A stretch of DNA of 27,342 nucleotides from Pigoraptor chileana. Its lineage: Eukaryota; Opisthokonta; Filasterea. The position numbers were made by a program, and so were the translations under genes. Shown in pieces: positions 1 to 8,557 of this stretch (the first letter of the stretch is position 1; each line of letters opens with the position of its first letter). The stretch is from the NCBI GenBank assembly GCA_943704495.1, contig CALSCR010000837.1, positions 997 to 28,338 on the forward strand, read 5' to 3'. A model generated the notes under the pieces. It was not told the DNA's origin. It ran no database searches and worked only from the letters and a program-made list of their open reading frames with translations.

Positions 1-113
1 GGGGGATTATTCAGTGCAACAGAGGCCGTATGGCAGAAATGGTAACGTCACACCACAACAATCTTGTTGGCAAACAAATGCACAGTAAACGCAAAGTCAG
101 ATTGACAACACAC

Positions 114-223
114 CTGCATGTTGTCTTGCCAACACCGCCCTTTCCACCGACGAATATCCAGTGCAGCGACTGTTGGTCTAAAATGTTCTGCAGTGTCGGT
201 GGCAAATCATCAAGGTCGCCCAT
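114..223 (-). CDS. GET3: GET3/ASNA1 ATPase, first coding exon (partial)
   Basis: This is the first coding exon of the tail-anchored-protein targeting ATPase Get3 (ASNA1), which in eukaryotes carries C-terminal-anchored membrane proteins from the cytosol to the ER. The 36 complete codons read [18 protein letters not shown] and then a strand followed by [10 protein letters not shown], the deviant Walker A loop of the SIMIBI/ArsA class, with the signature lysine near residue 28 and the P-loop lysine near residue 33. The pattern '[27 protein letters not shown]' is diagnostic of the family. The exon stops after a split serine codon (AG) at a GTGTGT donor (112-113). Downstream sequence to the left edge no longer resembles Get3, so it is intron and the rest of the gene lies outside the window. 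The start was chosen at the methionine matching the family N-terminus; an upstream in-frame methionine exists but adds unrelated residues. Confidence 0.93.
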
Positions 224-862
224 CTTCGTCCATGCGTAATCTCCACACAATATACACAATGCGCGTATCAGTTACTTACATATATGCTAATCAATTATCT
301 TATACGCTCACTAAAAGTTTCGCGTAATGTCATCAATGGGCGCGTACGGCGAATGCGCACCGATTATTGTCAAGGTTGATCATTGTGTCGTCGTGTGTGT
401 GGCCCCAACAGCTCACCTGGTGACGCGACAGTCACGTGAGAGCCGGAGTAACGAGATCTCGCTTACATTATTTCGCGCCAAACGCAAAATTCAAAAAAAA
501 TTCAATCTAAAAATATTCACATTCACGGCATTGCCAAGTGCACCACCACCACATGCTGTCGTGAAACGGCGTGGGCCTTATGGAACACAATCGTCGCATC
601 TCACAACAAACCGCACAACAAAGGAAGAAAAATAAGAACAATGTGTAAAAAATGCGCTCGATTGAATGTGATTTATTGTGCAAATAATTTGATTTGGGTC
701 CATTTTTGAATTTAATCGATGGTCGATGCAAACCCGACCGCAGCCTTCACGTGACCCTCTTTTCTGTCTTTCTGACGGTGGCGTGGTGAACGGGCATACT
801 TCTCAGCGTTTGGAGCGCTGTATTTCCAACCTCAAGATATCGTGCCGCACTGCTTGTCAGAA
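224..862. promoter_or_regulatory. Divergent promoter between GET3 and the PIP-box protein gene
   Basis: This is a 639-base spacer between two outward-facing genes with no supportable coding sequence. Two copies of the palindrome TCACGTGA (432-439 and 747-754) match the bHLH E-box core CACGTG. TTTCGCGCCAAA at 471-482 matches the E2F/DP consensus. An A-rich stretch follows at about 486-510. Assignment of these sites to factors is inference from consensus only. Confidence 0.6.
471..482 (+). promoter_or_regulatory. E2F/DP-like site
   Basis: TTTCGCGCCAAA fits the E2F/DP consensus TTTSGCGC with an A-run on the 3' side, which is the usual full site. It lies 381 bases upstream of the chosen ATG of the PIP-box protein and 248 bases from the GET3 start. 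Binding is not shown by sequence alone. Confidence 0.5.
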
Positions 863-2377
863 ATGGACGCTCGATTTAGTGCCCATCGCCCCGCACTATC
901 GAGCGGGTGGCTGACCGCGAGGGAATCGTCTGCGCCGGCGTCGCCTGTTGCAAACAATAACTGCAGACCCGACGGGCATCTCCGCCAGGCTGTCCTGCGA
1001 CGCTCGCCGCTCGCCCGCATCAACCCTAACATTGTGCCGGATGCAGTTCTTCACAAAGACACGTATTCCAAATCATCAACACGCCAGGCCACTCTCCTCA
1101 ATTACTTTGCGTGCGACTCCCCCGTAAGCAGTCGCGACGCATACGGTGGTGAAGGGACCGAAATGCTTTGTAACGATTCCCCATCTTCTCCGCGAAATGC
1201 TGGCGGCGCAACATTTGGATCAAAGCCAAAGCGAAAACGAGCTGACGACAGCGGTACACCCGTGCGGCAGCATAGGCGGCCCCATGTCGAACGTGAGGAA
1301 GACACAAATGATGATGTTGTGGTGAGTGGGCTTGACACTAGGCACAATCTACTGGCCAACGGACTTGGATTCGGCCTCGCCATTTCGCACAACGCCTCCG
1401 ATGGCCACCCACCACACTCAACGACTGCGACTGCCGTCAACGAGAATGCGACTCCCACACGTCGCTCGTGGCACCACAACGGTCACTATGAAACCCCCAC
1501 TCACAATTTCGCCAGTATGCCTCACTCACATGGACTTGACAGTGCTGGGATACATCAACATGGGACTGCGCATGCAACCTATTCACCTGCCAAGCGGATC
1601 ATCGACAGCATTTCGGCCCCAACACCTTCCCCAATGAAGCCCCACGACTGTCCGGACTCACACAGTCAGCGGAGTTGCCCACTTGCGCGGCCATACCGGC
1701 ATTCAATGTGCAGTGCCATCGACTCGGACAGTGAATACGTGACTGTCGATTCGGATGGTCGCGCGCGTGCATTCAGTGCCGGCGCCGATCTCACCGAACT
1801 TGCCACGCGCATCGAGAGATTACATCGCCAGGTCGGATCTGAGGACGTGAGAGTGGCTTCTTCTCTGCGTGCACATGCGGATGTGCACGCCATCGACGGC
1901 ATGGACCCAGACCACAACAATGCACTCGATACGGCGCTGGACATGGATTCCATGAGCCCCCTTCCCTCTCCCCCGGATGTGTCGAACCTCAGCTCGTCTC
2001 AGCTGTACGCGCTTTGTTCACTGGGCTCTTTTTCCGAGGCGTCGCAAGAATATCACGCATCGTCGTTGGGGCATCAGCAGTCGGCGTATATTGCGGATGT
2101 GCACGCGGAAGAGCACTATCCATCATCTCAATCGCAAGATCACTACCAACAGACGACACACTATAACTTACAACATCAACACATGCAACAGCAACAACAA
2201 CAACACCAACAACATCCGCATCAACAGCATCAACAACTGCATATGCAGGCTGGGTGGACTTCATTCGGAGGCGAATCAATAGCGTCGCCCCCCGATTGCG
2301 GTGCCGAAACTGGCAGACTGTTTGCCGAGCAATTTGGATCCAGCTGGGACGAAGATGCGTCGCAGATGGAGTATTGA
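863..2377 (+). CDS. Unrecognised 504-aa protein with a PIP box and a Gln/His-rich C-terminal region
   Basis: I do not recognise this protein. It is an uninterrupted 504-residue reading frame, largely low complexity and probably disordered. The open frame also begins with a GTG seven codons earlier; the ATG at 863 is the first methionine. Visible features are: QATLLNYF at residues 75-82, a perfect match to the PCNA-interacting (PIP) consensus Q-x-x-L-x-x-aromatic-aromatic, preceded by basic residues; a basic KPKRKR cluster at about 120-127 that could be a nuclear localisation signal; several SP/TP dipeptides that could be proline-directed kinase sites; and a Gln/His-rich tract at about 430-463. 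Composition suggests a nuclear, DNA-replication or cell-cycle-associated protein, but this is inference from one short motif. An internal GTGAGT (1321-1326) could be a donor, so a spliced form is possible. The E2F-like site upstream fits S-phase expression. Confidence 0.75.
   Translation: MDARFSAHRPALSSGWLTARESSAPASPVANNNCRPDGHLRQAVLRRSPLARINPNIVPDAVLHKDTYSKSSTRQATLLNYFACDSPVSSRDAYGGEGTEMLCNDSPSSPRNAGGATFGSKPKRKRADDSGTPVRQHRRPHVEREEDTNDDVVVSGLDTRHNLLANGLGFGLAISHNASDGHPPHSTTATAVNENATPTRRSWHHNGHYETPTHNFASMPHSHGLDSAGIHQHGTAHATYSPAKRIIDSISAPTPSPMKPHDCPDSHSQRSCPLARPYRHSMCSAIDSDSEYVTVDSDGRARAFSAGADLTELATRIERLHRQVGSEDVRVASSLRAHADVHAIDGMDPDHNNALDTALDMDSMSPLPSPPDVSNLSSSQLYALCSLGSFSEASQEYHASSLGHQQSAYIADVHAEEHYPSSQSQDHYQQTTHYNLQHQHMQQQQQQHQQHPHQQHQQLHMQAGWTSFGGESIASPPDCGAETGRLFAEQFGSSWDEDASQMEY
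2155..2252 (+). repeat. CAA/CAG/CAT-rich imperfect triplet tract (Gln/His coding)
   Basis: This is an imperfect run of CAA, CAG, CAT and CAC codons near the 3' end of the PIP-box protein gene, encoding a Gln/His-rich segment. Mixed codons make it less slippery than a pure CAG run. Confidence 0.8.
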
Positions 2378-2560
2378 TCTTGTGCGTCATGCAATCTTTC
2401 ATCTTTCAATGAGGGACAAGGAGATACGTGTGGTTGGTGTCTTTTGTGCGCGTGTGTCGCTGCACCATCGGGACAGACTAGGGAGATGACAAGCAATGTT
2501 ATGCATTGACTGTGCTTTCTAGCGTGCCATCGTACATAAGGAATATACACATCTGCTATT

Positions 2561-2950
2561 TTATTGTATTTTATTCTCGCTCTCTTCTTCCGTCATTGAA
2601 GGTGCAAGATTTTGTTTTCTCTTCGCACTGTGCCCGCAATCGAGGCCGAGGCACACAGAATGTCCGCATTGGGCGTGGCGCTGATCTGTAAGCAACGGAT
2701 GCATGTGCTCCAGTTCAATGTCATCAAATTGGTTCCGCTGTTCGTGCTCGCTGAACTCGAGGAACAAGCGTAGACCGCGGTGATCGCTCATTTCCTCGGT
2801 CTGCATCTCGGTTGGTTTTTGTGTTGGAGTTTGTCCTCCCCGTCCGGCGTTGCATGCTGGGGGAGTCGCTTGGGCGGGCGGCGCGGCGGCACACGGATGC
2901 GCACTGTGACGATCGATTGACCGAACGATCGGGAACGGTATCGAGGACAT
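2561..2950 (-). CDS. Doubtful small ORF, 129 aa
   Basis: This is a minus-strand frame of 129 codons in the spacer between the PIP-box gene and the small TATA-driven ORF. A TAA stop lies directly before its ATG in frame, so it would start at 2950 if unspliced. The second half has a hydrophilic, acidic stretch (SEHEQRNQFDDIELEHMH) that looks protein-like, while the first half is Ala/Pro-rich. I recognise no family. Just upstream in sense is a pyrimidine-rich stretch ending TTACAG that resembles a 3' splice site, so it may instead be part of a spliced gene or of 3'-UTR sequence. The case for coding is weak. Confidence 0.25.
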   Translation of the reverse strand: MSSIPFPIVRSIDRHSAHPCAAAPPAQATPPACNAGRGGQTPTQKPTEMQTEEMSDHRGLRLFLEFSEHEQRNQFDDIELEHMHPLLTDQRHAQCGHSVCLGLDCGHSAKRKQNLAPSMTEEESENKIQ

Positions 2951-3083
2951 TTATCGGCACTGAGCCAATCACTTTAAGAATTTAAAACTGTAACAGAGGG
3001 AGAGAAAGAACACGCAGCTGAAGAATTGCAATCAGATGCAGTGTAAACGTCGGCCAGTCCGTTTTAATGCCGCCACCGCAGAG

Positions 3084-3374
3084 TTACAAGGCTAGAGGCG
3101 CTTCATCCGTCTTCTTCTCAAGCAGATCGAGTCCTGCTCCGTGATTCATGGATTGGGGTGTCGGTGGGACACCCGGCGGCTCTCCGCGCTGATCGTCACT
3201 CCAATCAGATGAAGGCTCTGTGTGCTTGGTTTGTTTGCTGCGGCCTTGCGTTGTCGCGCTTTTCTGTTGCCGGCCCTCCAGATCTTCGTAAAACGTCTCC
3301 TTCAACTCGGGACGGTGGCCTTGTGTGGCCTCTGGAGGAATGTTGTGGCCTTTCGGATCATGCTGCGAAGCCAT
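3084..3374 (-). CDS. Small hydrophilic protein, 96 aa, unrecognised
   Basis: I do not recognise this frame. It encodes a 96-residue, highly charged, Gly/Pro/Gln-rich protein beginning MASQHDPKGHNIPPE, with no hydrophobic segment, so it is probably soluble and disordered. Support comes from its context: a perfect TATAAAAG box on the same strand at 3469-3476, 95 bases before the ATG. That spacing is the same as between the TATA box and ATG of the divergent GST gene. A longer in-frame methionine exists at 3524, but it lies upstream of the TATA box, so the start at 3374 is preferred. Such hydrophilic composition is also seen in stress or desiccation proteins, but no family motif is visible. It could be part of a longer spliced gene continuing to the left. 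Confidence 0.45.
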   Translation of the reverse strand: MASQHDPKGHNIPPEATQGHRPELKETFYEDLEGRQQKSATTQGRSKQTKHTEPSSDWSDDQRGEPPGVPPTPQSMNHGAGLDLLEKKTDEAPLAL

Positions 3375-3468
3375 TGCCGTCGGGTGTGTTCTGCTGCCGA
3401 ACAGCTTGCTGTCAAAGAGAGATGCGGTGGATCGTGTGATGTCGCAACCCAATCGGAGAATGGGTGAT

Positions 3469-3476
3469 CTTTTATA
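3469..3476 (-). promoter_or_regulatory. TATA box for the 96-aa ORF
   Basis: TATAAAAG in the sense of the minus-strand ORF, 95 bases upstream of its ATG. Confidence 0.55.
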
Positions 3477-3610
3477 CCCCTCTTCCCAGCATTCTTTTCG
3501 TTCCAATGAGGGGAAACCACACACAAAGACGGCGGGGGTATAAACACCGTTGAGGTTTCCTTATTCAGCCCAAGAATGCCCGAGTGCGGTGTCTGGACAA
3601 AGGTGACCGC

Positions 3611-3627
3611 TGACGCAGACTGCGTCA
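3611..3627. promoter_or_regulatory. TGACG inverted repeat (bZIP-like site)
   Basis: TGACGCA (3611-3617) and its exact reverse complement TGCGTCA (3621-3627) are separated by three bases. TGACG is the half-site of ATF/CREB and plant TGA-type bZIP factors, and paired TGACG sites drive stress-induced GST genes in plants. The link to the GST gene, whose ATG is about 300 bases away, is inference. Confidence 0.4.
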
Positions 3628-3704
3628 TTTCCGCGAATGGTGTCATCGAATATTGTGCAATCAATCTGTCCTGTCATTGGTTGGATGTCACCATACACCC
3701 GCGC

Positions 3705-3740
<36 letters not shown>

Positions 3741-3837
3741 CTCAGTTGTGCACGCACGCACGCCGGCATGTACAGTGGGGATAGCCCTGTCACGCAACCG
3801 GACTTTCTCTGAGGTAATTGTGCGGAGGATGCAGAGC

Positions 3838-3845
3838 TATAAAAG
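3838..3845 (+). promoter_or_regulatory. TATA box of the GST gene
   Basis: TATAAAAG lies 95 bases before the GST ATG. Transcription would be expected to start near 3865-3875, giving a leader of about 60 bases. Confidence 0.65.
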
Positions 3846-3932
3846 CGCGAAGAATCTCCGAGGTGATGCTTCAACTCACAACCTTAATTTCTTGAAAAAA
3901 TTAACTTTCAGAATCACTAACGTGTAGCAAAA

Positions 3933-5298
3933 ATGTCGTCCCTCACGTTCGTTACAAATCCCATCTGCCCCTTTGCCCACCGAGTATGGCTGGTGAGGAA
4001 GTAATCGCTTTTTAATCCGCACAATGCTCTTTGCTGTCTCGAAATGACGTGCCCTTCTAATCTTCTTCTCCGTGTACAATCAATGAACACCACAAACAGA
4101 CCTTGGAGGAGATCGGCCTCAAGTATGAGACCAAGGAGACTCCCCTCACAGACAAACCCGCTTGGTTCACGGAGATCTACGGCAAGGCGCTTGGCAGTGA
4201 CCCCACAAGCGACGGAAAGGTGCCGGTTCTCCAGGTATGTTGCGCTCATCCACACTGTCTTCCACGCTGCCATCCAGGGGCATGATCGTGTTTTTGCGTG
4301 GGCGTTCCCACAGAAAGTTTCTTTTTCGCATTTGTGATTTATTTTCCCCCACTAATACTTGCATGTTTCAACACTCCTCCATAGGATGACGACTTCATCT
4401 TGACGGAGTCTGCCGTTGTTGCTGAATATCTCGCCGAAAAGTATGGGCATTCGACCGGCCTCCTTGGCAAGAGTGCAGAAGACAGGGCGCGCATCCGCAT
4501 CTTCACGGAGCAGTTCACCGGCAAGGTCAGTGTCTGTCACGCATCTTCTTGGTTGTCGAAATCTGTCCGTCTCTGTGCGTATGTGCAGTATGCGCCGCTT
4601 CATATAATTATATTGCTAACGGTTCCCTGTTTCTTTATCTCCCCACCGCAGTTCATCCCTCTGTGGTACGGCGTGATTCGTGCGCAGGATGACGAGTCGA
4701 AAGCAAAGGCAACAAAGGACTTTCTCGCTCTCACCGCGCGCATCTCGAAGGAGTACGAGCGGACCACCGGCCCGTTCTTCCTCGGCAGCGAGGCGTCCCT
4801 TGCAGATGTGCTGGTGCGTTGTGTGTGTGTGCGCGCATGTATGTATGTGTTTGTTTGGTGTATGTTTTATATCCTGTGTGCATATGTTTGTCCGTTTTTT
4901 GTTTGTGCCTGTATCAGTGGCTGTTATTGTGTGTATGCTGTTACTTTGTTCGTATATTGCCTGTTGTTTTGGCTGTACTGAGTGTGGCTCATACAATCTG
5001 CCATGCGCCATCTATTCTCAGACTATGCTCCTTCTCCCACCTTTCGCTAACATGTCGATATCCCGATACGCACACTCAACACCCACACTCAAAACCACCC
5101 CCGCAGCTCTTCCCGTGGATCTTCCGCCTCCCCGTGCTCACCCACTATCGCGGCTATGAGGTCCCAAACACGCCAGAGTATGCTGCATTCCACAAATTTG
5201 TCGCCGCTTTCACCGAGCGCAAGTCTGCAAAGGCAGCGGCGCCTCCCCAACAGCTGTTTATTGACGGCTATTACAAGTATGCCAACCCATCAAAGTAG
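3933..5298 (+). CDS. Glutathione S-transferase (omega-like, Cys-type), 229 aa, five exons
   Basis: Coding exons are 3933-3992, 4100-4234, 4385-4525, 4652-4813 and 5107-5298; all four introns are phase 0 and GT-AG, and the joined product is 229 residues, normal for a cytosolic GST. The thioredoxin-like N-domain starts with FVTNPICPFAHRVWL; CPFAHR at 12-17 is the active-site motif of Cys-type GSTs (omega, lambda, DHAR-like), which favour thiol-transfer and dehydroascorbate reduction over classic conjugation. VPVLQ followed by TESAVVAEYLAEKYG forms the glutathione-binding cis-Pro and Glu-Ser pair. The alpha-helical C-domain follows, including GPFFLGSEASLADVLLFPW, the conserved N-capping region of GST folds. 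Intron 4 is rich in TG at its start and CA at its end. A TATA box and a TGACG palindrome upstream suggest inducible expression. The exact class within Cys-type GSTs is less certain than the fold. Confidence 0.93.
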
Positions 5299-5987
5299 AC
5301 GTATCAACCATTCCAGCGCTCGCTCACGTGCCGCAATCAGTGGTCGAATCCAATTCTGAGAACAAACGTTAATCTCTTTTTTTTGTTATGTGTTTTCTTT
5401 CGGTTTGGTGGTGGCTGATTTGATGTCATGATGGGCTGCTGCGTGTGGATATCGTTGTGCTGTAAATAATAATGGTGTCTGAAAAATCGATAATGCAATC
5501 CGTCTCTTCTTTTGTTTATGAAATGTGTTTTCACAGAAAAATAGGAATTCCATAGAAGAGGCATGCATAACAATCAAATTTACGTGAAGACGCCGTGACA
5601 TTTCGTTATTTTCGGCCCTCCTCTCCTCTCTCTTATTCTTGCCTCTCTCTCTTACTCTTACTCTTCCCCTCTCATCTTGTGCCACAAACACACAGACGTT
5701 GAAGACAGGAGTGCAAATTTCATTCCACATGACCGTCGACACATCCCTCGCTAGTGTGCACATGGACTGTGTTGATATTACTGTTATTGTGCGTGTCCAA
5801 TTGGGCTTTTGTCATTCTTTATGGCAGTGCTTATACATCCAGTGCAAGGCCTTGGGGGGGGGGTGGCCAAGCCCATTCCCTCCACTTGCTCAGTCATCGA
5901 ATATTAAACGTGAAAACGCAATCAAAAACACACACAAGACGAATCCATACACTGCATGTACAAGGGCAAAGAGCACAAAAAGCCGAC
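5299..5987. other. Convergent spacer between GST and NRDC
   Basis: This is the 3' flanking sequence of two genes that end towards each other. It contains T-rich and CT-rich stretches, a G-run near 5860 and a CACGTG at about 5327 just beyond the GST stop. I see no credible coding or RNA gene. Confidence 0.6.
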
Positions 5988-6437
5988 TCAACCCGACACA
6001 ACATACATCTGTGCGTTAGAAAGGTTGGGATAAAATTCACACGACGCCTTCAACGCCACAACCGCGGCATCGTCACTGAGCAGATGGCGGTCCGCATCGC
6101 CCACGGGTGATGTCTCGCCACGCCCAAGCACCCTCACGCTCAGCTTACGACGCGATGATCTCTCAAAGAGATGGCTACGCACAAAACCAATCACTTTGGA
6201 ACGGGGCATATCGGCAATGACGGCGGCCTCGGCACGATTGCGGTCAAACAAGTAATACCTGCGATGCCGTGTGTGTGTGCGTGACAAGAGAGAGACAAAA
6301 GAGGAATATGGCGAATAGGCGTGAATGGGCATGGCGAGGGAGAGAGCAAAACATGTTATTGGAGTCTGATGAGAACTTCAGCTTGCACAGTTCCGTGGCA
6401 TACACCTTCGTAAATATCACAACAACTGGTTACACGA

Positions 6438-6486
<49 letters not shown>

Positions 6487-8513
6487 CATACACACACCTG
6501 TCCGCAATCTCCGCCCAAAAGCGGTCTGCCTCCTCCGTCTGCGAGTGGTCGGGGCGCAGCTTGTTCGACACCAGCGCATCCACACCCTGCTTGTAATCGG
6601 CGTCAGTCATCGTCTCGAGTTTCCCGACCATCATCTCTACAAACTCTTCAATCCGCGCGTCCACATCCGCCGTGGTAAACTTGTTGCTCTGCGACGACAC
6701 GCGAACAACAAAGCCAAGACGCCCACACGTATTGCGGTATCCACAACCAACATCGTATCCGAGTTGCAGCCTCGTACGGAGGTGGTCGAAGCACGGCTCT
6801 TCCATAAGGTACTCAGTGAGCTCGGCAAGCGCGCACGCTTCAATACTCGATGCGTCCGCCTGGAAATAATCCTCCACAACGTTGTTCTCATCCTCTGCGT
6901 TTGCATTCGGCAGCGCCAACACAAGCTCCCCCTGGGGAAGCGATATGCACCGCTCAAAGGGTTGTGCGTCGATTGGAAGGACGCCATACTTCAAGTGTGC
7001 GTGCAACACATTGAACATGGCGACAGACTCTGCCGATGTGAGATTGCCGTGGAACAACGCATCCACAAACAGCCGCGAACCGAGTCCAACAGCAAAGGAA
7101 CCAAGGTCGCCCGCAGTCACATCGCCCATTGCCTTGAGCTTGTCCGCGTTCGACCACCGCACGTCGACAAGCACACCCAGTCGTCCCGACGACGCCAGCT
7201 TACCCGGTCGCAGGTCGGCATTCCTGTACCTCCTCACGAGCTGTGCGCGGACCATTTCAAATGCCCCCGCATCGCAATGAAATGATGCCATTCGCTGGAC
7301 AATGCGCTCAAACAGCACCGACAGCTTGTGACTGAAGCCGCCGACCTTGAGAATAAGGCCCGTCGACCCGGCGTTCAGCGAGTAGCTCACGTCCGCGAGT
7401 TCTGCAGCGTAGCTAAAATCGCGCATTGAATGGTCGAGTGCAAGCGCATACGCGTCCGCAAGTGCAGCACCCGTCGCCGATGCATAAACGAGGGGCGTAA
7501 CCAGGTGCACAAATATGCTCGCACGTGGCATCAGAAACTTTGAGTCTTTTTTGTACCACACATTTCCCAGCGGCGTCGACAATACCAGCGAAGGAAAATC
7601 GTTTGCGCTGGCAAGATCAAGCTCCCGAATGGAGAAGTCTGTGGCAACAAATTCGTTTGGAGCGGGAAGAGACAGCGCTGCGTTGATCTGTCCGTCGGAT
7701 CCGCACTCGCTGAGAAACGACGGTTGTGTCTGCACGCGCACATACGCCGTCCCAAAGTACGGCTCTGTGAGGGTGAGGGGCGGTACACCGGGCGCCGGAG
7801 ATTTGTTCGGCTCAAATTTGCTTGACACAACCATCAGACTCGCGTTCTGAGGTCGCAAAATGTCGAGAACAAATGTTATTGCGTCGGGGTCGTAGTCGAG
7901 GTAGAGGTAATCCCCTGCGAGAATGTGTTCTTCGGGATAGTACAACATGGCCGTCGCTACTTCGTCGACATAGTCGATGGGGTCGTCTCTCTCGCGGAAG
8001 GCAAATGAGGTCCGCGCAATTGCCGCAAATTCATCAAATAACCGCCGCTGCGGTCCCACAGATCGTAGTAGCGACAGATACTGGAAGATGAGCGAGGATA
8101 CTTCGGCGACATTGTCCAGCCCCGCGTCGGAGAGCGTGACGGACACTTGAAACAGTGTTGAAGATGCGTTGCGTTCGTGTCCACTGCCAAAATTACCCGC
8201 ACAAAGCGACGTGGCCCATCCGCGTGACTTGAGAAGCGAAAAGACGCTTCCGGGTCCTGCCAGAGGTTGAATAGAATAATAGTGCACACATACACAGTAC
8301 ATACACACACATACAGACGTATGCATAAAACATACAGTGTAAGAATGGATGGATCCGATGCAGAATTTTTGTCACTGTAACGGGCTCCTTGCCCACTCAA
8401 AAGACAGAAAGTGAGAGAAATGGACGTTAATACACACAAATTGCATGTGCGCCTAGTCTTTAATGGCAACGAATCAAGTGCGACCAACGACCCAATAAGC
8501 AGTTACATGGCAT

Positions 8514-8557
<44 letters not shown>

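Larger units (their letters stand above)
3375..3932. promoter_or_regulatory. Divergent TATA-containing promoter region (96-aa ORF / GST)
   Basis: This spacer holds TATA boxes for both flanking genes, a perfect TGACGCA-GAC-TGCGTCA inverted repeat at 3611-3627, and a (GT)n run at 3707-3739. A further TATAAA-like word on the plus strand is at about 3540. No E-box core is present, unlike the three other divergent promoters in the window. Confidence 0.55.

Noticed and set aside
6269-7285. Long plus-strand open frame of 338 codons
   Set aside because: It runs antisense through the last large NRDC exon and the CA tract. It is rich in His/Thr from CACACA and has no family resemblance.
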